A stretch of 24,113 nt of DNA from NCBI GenBank assembly GCA_036258135.1, contig DATAEG010000157.1, positions 1 through 24,113 of the forward strand. Reading direction: 5' to 3'. The notes below the pieces were generated by a model. The model searched no databases. It was given only the letters and a program-made list of their open reading frames with translations, and was not told where the DNA came from. This document shows, one piece after another, positions 14,109 to 24,113 of the stretch (position 1 is its first letter; every line of letters starts with the position of its first letter). Source of the DNA: DATAEG01 sp036258135 (GTDB lineage Bacteria > Actinomycetota > Actinomycetes > Mycobacteriales > Jatrophihabitantaceae). Made by a program: the position numbers and the translations under genes.

Positions 14109-14318
14109 ATGTGCACGCACGAACCGCGGTGCCCGGAAAGCTCCGCGAACGACGGCGAGGCCGCGGTTGTCGTGGCCAGTCACCCTGAGCAGGGGTGGAG
14201 CCTTCTGTGCAACGGGATCGTCCTCTTCGAGGACACCGGTGAACTTCTCCCCGACGGACACGCCGTAGCCGCCCGGCGCCGCGAGATGACCGCCGCCGCC
14301 GCACATCGCGCCGCCTGA
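14109..14318 (+). CDS. DUF5999 family small protein
   Basis: A 69-residue protein opening MCTHEPRCP and carrying VVASHPEQGWSLLCNGIVLFEDTGELLPDG (about 20-49). This is the signature of DUF5999, a family of small actinobacterial proteins common in Streptomyces and of unknown function. Three Cys (2, 8 and 34) and two His (4 and 25) could bind metal, but this is speculative. ATG at 14109 is preceded by GGGGGTAGAAG as ribosome site. It stands alone: 127 bp without a gene lie upstream after the HAD gene, containing a TATGTT hexamer that is a possible -10, and a convergent gene begins 58 bp downstream. Confidence 0.85.
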   Translation: MCTHEPRCPESSANDGEAAVVVASHPEQGWSLLCNGIVLFEDTGELLPDGHAVAARRREMTAAAAHRAA

Positions 14319-14376
14319 CCCACCACATGTGAGCCTGTTTCGGGGCTGAGTGCTCCGCGCTGCCAGCCGCCAGCCG

Positions 14377-14817
14377 TCATTCGGCGATGGGTTCCCAGAT
14401 CAGCTCGGCCACGTCGATCACAATGTCGGAGCTCTCCCGGTTCGGGCCGTCCGGCGCGCGGACCTCGCCCGCACAGACGCACACCACGTCATTGAGCCGG
14501 CGGTAGCGGTCGCTGTCGCTCAGGTGACAGACGCAGCCGACGACCTGGCGCCGGCCCGGCGGGTAGGCCCGGCCATAGCCGTGCCATTCGAACAGGATGA
14601 CCGCGCCGTCGTCGGCCTCGATGACGGCGCGGAAGTCCGGACGGAACGGCCTTCCGCGGTGCGCCGATACGGAAAGTTTGCGCCGCGGAAACGACCACTG
14701 ATCGAGCCCTCGCACCGGCCCTCGGCGAAGAACAGGTGCTGCTCCCACCCACCCTCCAGCACGGTCGTCCAGGTCTGGATAGGTGTAGCGAATCCGGTAC
14801 AACTGCTCGAGCCGCAA
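14377..14817 (-). CDS. DUF3237-like protein with two compensating frameshifts
   Basis: Reading one frame throughout gives an odd, Arg-rich middle. The sensible protein is a mosaic: LRLEQLYRIRYTYPD in the first frame, about 42 residues in the +1 frame (TVLEGGWEQHLFFAEGRCEG, then SISGRFRGANFPYRRTAEG), then RPDFRAVIEADDGAVILFEW to the C-terminal VIDVAELIWEPIAE back in the first frame. An extra C at 14772/14773 and a missing T at 14645/14646 on the coding strand explain both switches. Third-position GC follows the mosaic. The resemblance is to small DUF3237-type proteins with GYGRAYP and LNDVVCV segments; function unknown. The start TTG at 14815-14817 has GGAG 7 nt upstream. It may be a sequencing artefact, a pseudogene, or a live gene with an altered middle. 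Confidence 0.65.
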   Translation of the reverse strand: MRLEQLYRIRYTYPDLDDRAGGWVGAAPVLRRGPVRGLDQWSFPRRKLSVSAHRGRPFRPDFRAVIEADDGAVILFEWHGYGRAYPPGRRQVVGCVCHLSDSDRYRRLNDVVCVCAGEVRAPDGPNRESSDIVIDVAELIWEPIAE

Positions 14818-14955
14818 CGTCGCACTCCGCTCCTGACGAACCAACGGTCCCGGCAGCATCACAGACCACGTCTCCCCGCGCCACAGGACACGCGTGCCTG
14901 CACAGACACCGGAGAATGCCGAGATCAGGTTGCGCCAGTGAACAAGTCGCTGAGC

Positions 14956-17228
14956 CTATGAGGCGGCCGCCTCCACGCGGATCACGATGGACTTTGACGT
15001 GGGCGTGTTGCTGCCCACCGCGGTCGAGTCCAGCGGCACCAGTACGTTGGCCTCCGGGAAATAGGCCGCGGCGCAGCCCCGCGCCGTCGGGTACTGCACG
15101 GCCCGGAACCGGCGGGCCCGGCGTTCGCCGTCCTTCCAGACGCTGATGAGGTCGACCAGATCGCCGTCCTGCAATCCCCGCTCGCGGAGGTCGTCCGGGT
15201 TGATGAACACCACCCGTCGGCCGCCCTTGATGCCGCGGTAGCGGTCGTTCAGGCCGTACACCGTGGTGTTGAACTGGTCGTGCGAGCGCACCGTCTGAAG
15301 CAGCAGGTGCCCGTCCGGCACCTCTACCGAGTCCGGCGGATTCACCGTGAACCGGGCCTTGCCGGTCGCCGTGGGAAACGTGCGTGAGTCGTGCGGGCCG
15401 CGCGGGAGCATGAAGCCGCCAGGTGCGGCCACCCGCTCCTCGAAGGCGTGGAACCCCGGCACGACATGCTCGATGTGCTTGCGGACGATCCGGTAGTCCG
15501 AGCCCATGTCCCGCCAGCCCAGGTCCTGGCCGAACAGCCGGTGGCCGAGCTCGGTGACGATGGCGACCTCGCTGCGCAGCTGGTCGGACGCGGGCGCCAG
15601 CCGGCCGCGGGAGGCGTGCACCATGCTCATCGAATCTTCGACGGTGACGAACTGTTCGGTGCCGCCCCGGACGTCGCGTTCACTCCGGCCGAGACACGGA
15701 AGCAGCAGCGCCTGCCGGCCGTGGCACAGGTGTGAGCGGTTCAACTTGGTGGCGACGTGGACGGTGAGCGCGCAGTTGCCCATCGCCATCTCGGTGACCG
15801 CCGTGTCCGGCGTCGCGGCCACGAAGTTGCCGCCCAGCGCCATGAAGACGTCCACCTTGCCGTCGCGCATGGCCCGGATCGTGTCGACGGTGGCCCAGCC
15901 GGGCGCCCGGGGTGGCTCGAAGCCGAACTCGTCGTGCAGCGCGTCCAGGAAACTGTCGGGCATCTTCTCCCAGATGCCCATCGTGCGGTCGCCTTGGACG
16001 TTGCTGTGCCCGCGGATCGGCGACGGCCCGGCGCCGGGACGGCCGATGTTGCCGCGCAGCAACAGGAAGTTGACGATCTCGCGGATCGTGGCCACAGCGT
16101 TGCGGTGCTGGGTCAGGCCCATGGCCCAACAGACGACGACGCTACGGGCGGCGACGACGTCTCCGGCGAACTCCTCGATCTGGGCCCGGGTCAGGCCGCT
16201 CTGGGCCTCAATGGTGGCCCAGTCGAGCGCCCGCCACGCCGCTGCGGCCTCAGCGAAGCCGTCGGTGTAGGTGTCGATGAACTCGCGGTCCAGAACCGTC
16301 CCGGGCGACTTGTCCTCCAAGGCCAAGAGCACCTTGGCCAGGCCCGCGAACATGCCCAGGTCACCGTTCACGCGCACCGGCAGCAGCCGGTCGGCCAGCT
16401 TCGTGCCAGGCCCGGCCAGCCCGCGGGGCGTCTGGGGGTTGTGGAACCGGCCAAAGCCGGCTTCCGGCAGTGGGTTGGCCACGACGATGCGGCCACCGCG
16501 GCGCTTGGCCCGTTCGAGGGCGGTGAGCATGCGCGGATGGTTCGTGCCCGGGTTCTGGCCGACGATGATGATCAGCTCGGCATATTCGGAGATGTCTTCC
16601 AGCGTGACTACGCCCTTCCCGACGCCGATCGTTTCGGTGAGAGCGGTGCCGCTGGACTCATGGCACATGTTCGAGCAGTCCGGGAGGTTGTTCGTGCCGA
16701 GTCGACGGGCCAGCAGTTGGTAGACGAAGGCGGCTTCGTTGCTGGCCCGGCCGCTGGTGTAGAAGACGGCCCGGTTCGGATCAGCCAGTCCGCGCAGCTC
16801 GTCGGCGATGAGCGTGATCGCGTCGTCCCACGAGATCGGGGCGTAGTGGGTGGCGCCGGCAGCGAGGTACATCGGCTCGACCAACCGGCCGTGGTGCTCC
16901 AGCCAGTGCCCGTCCTGTTGGCGCAGGTCGGCGATCGAGTGAGCCGCGAAGAACTCCCTGCCGACCCGCTTCCGAGTAGCCTCCCAGGCCACCGCTTTAA
17001 CCCCGCTCTCGCAGAACTCTGCCGTCTTGCGTTCCGCGGCGGCCGGGTCGGGCCAGGCGCAACTCGGGCAGTCGAAGCCGTCGGCCTGGTTCAGCTTGAG
17101 CAAGGTCTGGACGCTGCGCTTCGGACCCATCTCCGCCACCGCATAGCGCATCGCGGCCGCGATACCCGGAATCCCTGCCGACCTCGTCTTGGGCGAGTGC
17201 GTGGCCGGTTGCTCCGGGTCGCGGGCGG

Positions 17229-17232
<4 letters not shown>
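14956..17232 (-). CDS. FdhF/YdeP family molybdopterin oxidoreductase
   Basis: A 758-residue protein of the DMSO-reductase/formate-dehydrogenase superfamily, YdeP branch. Near the N-terminus DGFDCPSCAWPDP supplies Cys 55 and 58, with Cys 74 following (AEFCESG), a reduced Fe-S-type site typical of this branch. Bis-MGD-binding regions include SNMCHESSG (Cys 190), IIVGQNPGTNHPRM, NIGRPGAGPSPIRGHSNVQGDRTMGI and a C-terminal molybdopterin-binding domain (about 640-750). Substrate and electron partner are unknown for the family; E. coli YdeP is linked to acid resistance. The ATG at 17230-17232 overlaps the gcvP TGA (ATGA), so translation is probably coupled and expression follows the gcvP glycine riboswitch. 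A longer frame up to 17445 only overlaps gcvP. Confidence 0.92.
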
Positions 17233-20138
<2,906 letters not shown>

Positions 20139-20167
20139 GGACGGGCTCCGGGCGCGGTCGAAACTAC

Positions 20168-20183
20168 CCGCGGTCTCCCGCGG
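20168..20183 (-). promoter_or_regulatory. Hairpin between glycine aptamer and gcvP, possible expression platform
   Basis: CCGCG and CGCGG pair around GGAGAC on the minus strand, inside a tandem repeat of GACCGCGGG (20177-20185 and 20167-20175). It lies between the aptamer end and the gcvP ribosome site (GGAG), followed by GTAGTTT, which is only weakly U-rich. It could be the terminator or switching stem of the riboswitch. Confidence 0.35.
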
Positions 20184-20199
20184 TCCCCCTCTGTCGGGT

Positions 20200-20312
20200 T
20201 TCCCTCCAGAGCGGCCTCCCCGGAACGGTCCGCGCTGCCTGAGAGGTTCTGGGGTATTGCCCCTTCGGCGCCGCCGATCCACCGGATCGGACGGACTCTC
20301 CCGTGCGGGTAA
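20200..20312 (-). promoter_or_regulatory. Glycine riboswitch (gcvT motif), single aptamer
   Basis: The minus strand carries the conserved glycine-aptamer blocks in order: GGGAGAG, then GCGCCGAAGGGGCAA, then ACCTCTCAGGCA, then GACC, and finally CTCTGGAGGG at the 3' side. Only one CCGAAG/CTCTCAGG core is visible between merR and gcvP, so this looks like a singlet and not a tandem riboswitch. The gcvP start lies about 60 nt downstream of the aptamer. Such switches usually turn gcv genes on when glycine is high. A minus-strand TAACGT at 20327-20332 is a weak -10 candidate. Confidence 0.9.
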
Positions 20313-20360
20313 TCGGCCGGACCTTGACGTTACCAGGTCCGACCGCGCAGATCGCCGGAC

Positions 20361-20945
20361 CTAACCGGCGGTGCGGCTGAGCCGGCGGCGGGACAGTTCG
20401 TCGGTGGCGTCGGCCGCGGGCTCGACGACCTCGGCCGGGAAGTCGGCCAGCGAGCCGGCGAGTTCGCGCAGCGCGCCGCTCACCGCGATGCCGAACACAC
20501 CCTGGCCGCCGCGCAGCAGGTCGACGACCTCTTCAGCGGACGTGCATTCGTAGACGGTGGTGCCGTCGGAGAACAGGGTGATGCGGGCCAGGTCGTCCAC
20601 CCCGCGGGCCCGCAGCGTGGTGACGGCGGAGCGGATGTTGTGCAGAGAGACGCCAGTGTCGAGGAGCCGTTTGACCACCTTGAGAACCAGGATGTCCTTG
20701 AACGAGTACAGCCGCTGGCTGCCCGATCCGGCCGCGGACCGGACAGACGGCACCACCAGCCCGGTGCGCGCCCAGTAGTCGAGTTGACGGTAGGTGATAC
20801 CGGCGGCAGCGCACGCGGTCGGACCGCGGTAGCCGCTGCCCTCCACAGGCTCCCGCCCGGGCGCGTCGAACAGTGCGGGCTGGTCGACGCTGGTCGGGGT
20901 GGCCGGCAGGCTGTTTGAGGATTCGGTGTCAGAGAACCCGGTCAT
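20361..20945 (-). CDS. MerR family regulator (Rv1830-like)
   Basis: A 194-residue regulator. A Ser/Pro-rich N-terminal tail (1-37) precedes a MerR winged helix: GYRGPTACAAAGITYRQLDYWARTGLVVPS (39-68), then QRLYSFKDILVLKVVKRLLDTGVSLHNIR. The C-terminal part (about 110-194) has no metal-binding Cys pair, so this is not a classical metal sensor. Gene order matches M. tuberculosis Rv1830, just upstream of gcvP; its signal is not known. ATG at 20943-20945 is chosen with GAGG 5 nt upstream; Met at 20984 has no family-like extension. The 181 bp upstream hold a palindrome and a possible promoter. It is the gene directly before the riboswitch, and its product could influence gcvP. Confidence 0.88.
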   Translation of the reverse strand: MTGFSDTESSNSLPATPTSVDQPALFDAPGREPVEGSGYRGPTACAAAGITYRQLDYWARTGLVVPSVRSAAGSGSQRLYSFKDILVLKVVKRLLDTGVSLHNIRSAVTTLRARGVDDLARITLFSDGTTVYECTSAEEVVDLLRGGQGVFGIAVSGALRELAGSLADFPAEVVEPAADATDELSRRRLSRTAG

Positions 20946-21097
20946 GCCCACCTCGCTCCTCGATGCCGCCGCGACGCACGGCATCTTCCCTAACCGGAAA
21001 TCCCACGGCGGTGATTCCTCTTCCGCGACGCTAGGACGCGGGCCGGTCCGGGGTCAACGCGACGCGCGGATACCGCGTCGCAAATGTAACTCTCAAC

Positions 21098-21108
21098 CTC
21101 AGAATGAG
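21098..21108. promoter_or_regulatory. Small palindrome upstream of the MerR gene
   Basis: CTCA and TGAG flank GAA in the 181-bp gap between the nuclease gene and the second merR. On the minus strand it is followed at once by TTGAGA (21090-21095), an 18-bp spacer and TATCCG, a possible promoter for merR. A MerR-type operator is suggested by position only. Confidence 0.3.
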
Positions 21109-21126
21109 ACTTGCCCGGTGGGCCGC

Positions 21127-21636
21127 TCAGCGATCGCCGCCGGCGGCGAAGTCCTCGGGCGAGATCGTGTCGAGGAACTCGCGGAACGCCTCGACCTCGC
21201 CCTCGGCGTCACTGGCACCTTCTGGCACGTGCGCACCGATGTCGTCGGGTACCGGCACCCCGGCTTCGTCCAGCACCGTCTCGGCCGCGTAGATAGGTGC
21301 GTCGGCGCGTAGGGCGAGCGCGATGGCGTCGGACGGGCGGGCGCTGACGACGACACCGCCGGCGAAGACCAGCTCGGCGTAGAAAACCTCGTCGCGGATC
21401 TCAGTAATCCGGACCGCCTGCAACGGCGCACCGAGCGCCTCGATGACGTCGCGGAGCAGGTCGTGGGTCAGCGGGCGGGCCGAGGTGACGCCTTGCTGCT
21501 GGAAGGCGATCGCGGAGGCCTCAACGGCGCCGATCCAGATCGGCAGGTAGCGGGTGCCGTCCACCTCTTTGAGCAGCACGACCGGCTGGCTGGCGGGGAG
21601 CTCGACGCGGACGCCCAACACTTCCAATGCCTTCAT
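21127..21636 (-). CDS. Bifunctional nuclease family protein (DUF151/BFN, Rv1829-like)
   Basis: A 169-residue protein with the DUF151/BFN domain (about 1-130): MKALEVLGVRVELPASQPVVLLKE, then YLPIWIGAVEASAIAFQQQGV, then RPLTHDLLRDVIEALG, and the hallmark SARPSDAIALALR (about 98-110). Plant and some microbial homologues have DNase and RNase activity; bacterial roles are poorly known. The C-terminal 40 residues are acidic. ATG at 21634-21636 is preceded by GGAGG at a 5-nt spacing. It lies 74 bp downstream of ftsR. The same neighbours occur in mycobacteria (Rv1828-Rv1829-Rv1830), so a conserved but unknown link with the flanking MerR regulators is likely. Confidence 0.92.
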   Translation of the reverse strand: MKALEVLGVRVELPASQPVVLLKEVDGTRYLPIWIGAVEASAIAFQQQGVTSARPLTHDLLRDVIEALGAPLQAVRITEIRDEVFYAELVFAGGVVVSARPSDAIALALRADAPIYAAETVLDEAGVPVPDDIGAHVPEGASDAEGEVEAFREFLDTISPEDFAAGGDR

Positions 21637-21710
21637 CGCGACCTCCCAAGTCCGGCCTGCGGTCCCGACGCTACACGCCGCAACGGCCGAGCGTGGTAAA
21701 CCGGGCGCGG

Positions 21711-22445
21711 TCAGCCGCCGCTGACGGTCTCGCGCAAACCCGCTCGGACGAGCGCCGCGTGCAATGCCACGGAGAGTGCGGCCAGCTCCCGGGTCGTGTC
21801 CTGGGCGCGGGCCCGCCCTTCGGAGTTGCGTTGCTTGGCCAACGGCCCGACCACCTGGCTGAACAGGCCAATCTCGCGGTCGGCCGCGGCGCGGAACGGG
21901 CGCAGGTGACGGCCCTCCAGGCCGAACCGGGACAGCTCCCCGACGATCTTGGCCACGGAGAGCGCGTCGTCGTCGAACCGGTCGCCGCTAACGGCCTTCA
22001 CCAGGCCGAACTGCTCGAGCTGCTGAAGCTGCTCGGGGCGCAGTCCCGCCGCGTTGAGCAGCTCCTCACGGGTGAGCCGCAGGGCTGCGGGATGAAGCTG
22101 GAAGTCGTCGGCCGTAGGAACCTCGGCGAGCGCGATCCGCGCCGACCTCGGCACACCGCCGGGTCCGGCCGGACGCAGGCCGTTGTCGAGCGCCTCGAGC
22201 TGTTCCTTGATCACCCGCAACGGCAGGTAGTGGTCGCGTTGCTGGCTGAGCACGTAGCGCAGCCTGGCTATGTCCGCGCTGGCGAACTTGCGGTAGCCGG
22301 ACGGAGTGCGGGCGGGCGCCACTAGTCCCTCGGTCTCGAGGAAGCGGATCTTGCTGATCGTGACATCCGGAAAGTCGGTGCGCAGCTGATTGAGCACCTC
22401 ACCGATGCTGATCGTGCCAACCGGATCGCGCTCAGCCGCGGTCAT
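21711..22445 (-). CDS. ftsR: MerR-type regulator FtsR (Rv1828-like)
   Basis: A 244-residue protein with an N-terminal MerR winged helix: TISIGEVLNQLRTDFPDVTISKIRFLETEGLVAPARTPSGYRKF (11-54), then a helix with the LPLRVIKEQLEAL linker. The C-terminal domain (about 120-240) lacks effector-binding Cys. The Corynebacterium glutamicum orthologue FtsR activates ftsZ and lies next to odhI, the GarA orthologue, as this gene lies next to garA. Orthology rests on that gene order and on the domain pattern. ATG at 22443-22445 has AAAGGGG about 9 nt upstream. It starts 63 bp after the garA stop and is probably in the same transcript. Confidence 0.88.
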   Translation of the reverse strand: MTAAERDPVGTISIGEVLNQLRTDFPDVTISKIRFLETEGLVAPARTPSGYRKFASADIARLRYVLSQQRDHYLPLRVIKEQLEALDNGLRPAGPGGVPRSARIALAEVPTADDFQLHPAALRLTREELLNAAGLRPEQLQQLEQFGLVKAVSGDRFDDDALSVAKIVGELSRFGLEGRHLRPFRAAADREIGLFSQVVGPLAKQRNSEGRARAQDTTRELAALSVALHAALVRAGLRETVSGG

Positions 22446-22508
22446 GGGTGCTACCCCTTTCCCGCGTCCCCCGACCTGCCACCGAGCGGCGCGCCCCCGT
22501 GTCCCCGC

Positions 22509-23009
22509 TCACGCGCTCGGCGCTCCGACAGCGGTCAGGTACACCAACCGGAACTTGCCGATCTGCACCTCGTCCGAGCTGCTGAGCACCGCGGAGTCGA
22601 TACGTTCCCGGTTGAGGTACGTGCCATTTAGAGATCCGACGTCGTGCACGGAGAAGCCATCGCTCTCGCGGCGGAACTCGACGTGACGGCGTGACACGGT
22701 CACATCGTCGAGGAAGATATCGCTGTCGGGATGACGGCCCGCGGTCGTGACGTCCCGGTCGAGCAGGAACCTGCTTCCGGCGTTCGGCCCGCGCTTGACC
22801 ACCAGCAGTGCCGATCCCGGCGGCAACGCGTCGATGGCACTGCGGTGCGCCTCGGCAGAGAAGTCCGTCTCGCCTTCGGCCGGCGGTGCGGTCGTGGGGT
22901 TGAAGAGCGACGTGTCCGTGGTGGACTCACCCGCGTCCAACGCAGCGCCGCACGAGGAACAGAACCGGCTGGAGCTCGGGTTCTCGGTCCCGCACGTCGG
23001 GCAGACCAC
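22509..23009 (-). CDS. garA: GarA/OdhI-like FHA protein with N-terminal zinc ribbon
   Basis: A 166-residue signalling protein. The FHA domain (about 65-157) closely matches mycobacterial GarA: LPPGSALLVVKRGPNAGSRF, GRHPDSDIFLDDVTVSRRH and GSLNGTY, with the phosphopeptide-binding Arg, Ser and Asn. GarA and OdhI bind and inhibit 2-oxoglutarate dehydrogenase/decarboxylase and tune glutamate enzymes; phosphorylation of a Thr in an ETTS-like motif closes them off. Here TDTSLF (31-36) is the likely equivalent. Unlike M. tuberculosis GarA, the N-terminus is a zinc ribbon: C3-x2-C6 and C17-x2-C20. The start is taken as GTG at 23007-23009 with AAAGGA 11 nt upstream; a TTG at 23075 would add 22 residues. 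It has its own promoter and is followed by ftsR. Confidence 0.9.
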   Translation of the reverse strand: MVCPTCGTENPSSSRFCSSCGAALDAGESTTDTSLFNPTTAPPAEGETDFSAEAHRSAIDALPPGSALLVVKRGPNAGSRFLLDRDVTTAGRHPDSDIFLDDVTVSRRHVEFRRESDGFSVHDVGSLNGTYLNRERIDSAVLSSSDEVQIGKFRLVYLTAVGAPSA

Positions 23010-23096
23010 TGGCGATACCGTCCTTTGCTCGACACCGTCGGATCGGATGCAACCCCACCGAAGGTGCGGGAACAACCCCTCAGACCGTCGGCGTGG

Positions 23097-23126
23097 AGCC
23101 TAGTTGCGGCTCCGAGCGAGGGTCAA
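23097..23126 (-). promoter_or_regulatory. garA promoter
   Basis: On the minus strand TTGACC (23121-23126) and TAGGCT (23097-23102) are separated by 18 bp, a good housekeeping-type promoter. It lies in the 136-bp gap between gcvH and garA. The predicted transcript has a leader of about 80 nt before the garA GTG. Confidence 0.55.
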
Positions 23127-23145
23127 TCTGAGGTCGAGATCGCCC

Positions 23146-23553
23146 TTATTTTCCGGCGACCTGAGCTGCGTACGTCGTCGCATCGAGCAGGTCGCTGAGC
23201 GCGTCACCATCAGCGACGACGATCTCGAGCAACCAGCCCTCACCATAAGGATCGCTGTTGGCCAGTTCGGGTCGGTCCTGCACCGCATCGTTACGGGCGA
23301 CGACTGTTCCCGTCACCGGTGCGAAGAGATCGCTTACGCTCTTCGTCGATTCGATCTCGCCGAGAACCTCACCGGCGCTCACTGTTGTGCCGACGTCGGG
23401 CAGTTGCACATAGACGACGTCACCGAGTGACTGCTGCGCGTAATCGGTGACGCCGATTCGCACCAGGGGATGGCCGTCGGCACCGTCGCCGATGCGCGCC
23501 CACTCGTGCTCGCTGGTGTACTTCAGATCGTCGGGGATCTTCGACTCGGTCAC
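23146..23553 (-). CDS. gcvH: Glycine cleavage system H protein GcvH
   Basis: A 135-residue lipoyl carrier that shuttles the aminomethyl intermediate between GcvP, GcvT and lipoamide dehydrogenase. The sequence is typical: IPDDLKYTSEHEWAR at the start, GVTDYAQQSLGDVVYVQLP, then the lipoylation site GEIESTKSVSDLFAP with Lys 71, and a C-terminal GEGWLLEI. GTG at 23551-23553 is chosen because AGGAGG lies about 9 nt upstream and family members start here; an upstream in-frame start at 23628 would overlap the ribosome site. It follows the DUF881 gene by 71 bp. gcvP is in the same direction 3 kb downstream, after four other genes. Confidence 0.97.
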   Translation of the reverse strand: MTESKIPDDLKYTSEHEWARIGDGADGHPLVRIGVTDYAQQSLGDVVYVQLPDVGTTVSAGEVLGEIESTKSVSDLFAPVTGTVVARNDAVQDRPELANSDPYGEGWLLEIVVADGDALSDLLDATTYAAQVAGK

Positions 23554-23624
23554 GAGCGCCGCGCCTCCTGCCTGCTGGTGAAATCCCTGCGTCCCGCTCC
23601 GCGACCTTACCCGGCGGCGGCTGA

Positions 23625-24113
23625 TCACTTCGTGGGCGTGGAGTACTTCGTGTTCGGCAGCATGCGCAGGACCTTGATCTCGATCGAGCTGCGTTGATCG
23701 ATGCGCGCGGTGCCAGCGGCGGCCTCGACGGTGGCCACGACGCCGTCGGGGATGCGTAACGCCGTCGCCATCGTCGACGGCGGGCCGATGGCGAGCACTC
23801 GGTATGGCGCCCGCAAACCGACGCCGTCCAGCTGCACGCCGTCGTCGGTGTCGACGAACGCACTCGACGTCCCCACCCGGACCGGGCCGAATTGCATCGC
23901 CTCCGCACCCGATCCGCGTAGCTCCTCGACCACGTCCAGCAGGTCCTCGGCGGACAGCTGGCCCTTCGGATCAGTGATGGCCAGGACGATTCCCGGGCCG
24001 GTCGCTGGCAGGGTTCCGGTGAGCACGCCGAGCGCGTCGGCCTTGCGCTTGGCGGCGTCCCGGGCCGCAGTGTCGTTGCTGCCACTGGTGTCGAGCTTGC
24101 GAAGTTCGCCCTG
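23625..24113 (-). CDS. DUF881 family protein (Rv1825-like), N-terminus outside window
   Basis: The C-terminal 162 residues of a DUF881 protein, open to the window edge. Family features are a charged helical stretch (RDAAKRKADALGVLTGTLPATGPGI), then GQLSAEDLLDVVEELRGSGAEAMQFGPVRVGTSSAF, GVQLDGVGLRAPYRVLAIG and a final IDQRSSIEIKVLRMLPNTKYSTP. DUF881 proteins normally have an N-terminal membrane anchor with the rest outside the membrane; that part is not visible here. In mycobacteria DUF881 genes flank a small DUF1290 protein directly upstream of gcvH, and the same layout is expected beyond the right edge. Function unknown. Confidence 0.92.
   Translation of the reverse strand, partial: QGELRKLDTSGSNDTAARDAAKRKADALGVLTGTLPATGPGIVLAITDPKGQLSAEDLLDVVEELRGSGAEAMQFGPVRVGTSSAFVDTDDGVQLDGVGLRAPYRVLAIGPPSTMATALRIPDGVVATVEAAAGTARIDQRSSIEIKVLRMLPNTKYSTPTK

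Noticed and set aside
13997..14188. Short plus-strand frame before the DUF5999 gene
   Set aside because: Poor third-position bias in its first half, overlaps a better gene in another frame, and has no ribosome site.
14319..14376. AGCC...GGCT hairpin between DUF5999 and the DUF3237-like gene
   Set aside because: Four-base stem only, likely chance.
20139..20282. Extended N-terminus for GcvP
   Set aside because: It would translate the glycine aptamer into an Arg/Gly-rich tail unlike any P-protein; the ATG at 20138 has a good ribosome site.

Overview
This is a chromosomal window from a very GC-rich actinomycete (Actinomycetota). The evidence is the strong G/C bias at third codon positions, frequent GTG starts, -10 boxes of the TAnnnT type, and gene content: a gcvH-garA-ftsR-nuclease-merR-gcvP cluster with the same gene order as Mycobacterium tuberculosis Rv1826-Rv1832, a GuaB1-type GMP reductase, a DUF5999 protein of the kind common in streptomycetes, and NrtR. 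It does not look mycobacterial, and genus cannot be settled from the sequence alone. No rRNA, tRNA, CRISPR array, insertion sequence or phage gene was seen.

Layout. At 1-4400 are mixed single genes: the tail of an unknown gene, an aromatic amino acid lyase-like protein lacking the Ser of the MIO motif, a ZIP metal transporter behind a DtxR/IdeR-type iron box, a TfoX-N domain protein, and a LysR regulator divergent from an 80-residue hypothetical protein. At 4402-8239 a two-gene operon encodes a heterodimeric ABC exporter with one degenerate ATP site (TM287/TM288 type). At 8371-11104 lies an NAD/tryptophan block: nadA with a palindrome over its -10 box, the convergent and overlapping regulator gene nrtR, and trpS just upstream of nrtR in the same direction. 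At 11320-14320 are an HdeD-like membrane protein, guaB1, a small HAD phosphatase and a DUF5999 protein. At 14377-14817 is a DUF3237-like gene carrying two compensating single-base frameshifts.

From 14956 to the right end everything reads on the minus strand. In transcription order it is: DUF881 protein (cut by the window end), gcvH, garA, ftsR, bifunctional nuclease, a second MerR regulator, a single-aptamer glycine riboswitch, gcvP, and a YdeP-type molybdopterin oxidoreductase whose start codon overlaps the gcvP stop. The block joins glycine cleavage (GcvH, GcvP) to GarA, the FHA-domain switch of 2-oxoglutarate/glutamate metabolism. gcvT and lpd are not in the window.

No wholly new multi-gene system is evident. 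The most interesting points are regulatory or are departures from family norms: the iron-box ZIP promoter, the probable NrtR operator at nadA, the structured trpS leader, the glycine-riboswitch gcvP-ydeP transcript, the zinc-ribbon form of GarA, the MIO-less lyase, and the twice-frameshifted DUF3237-like gene.
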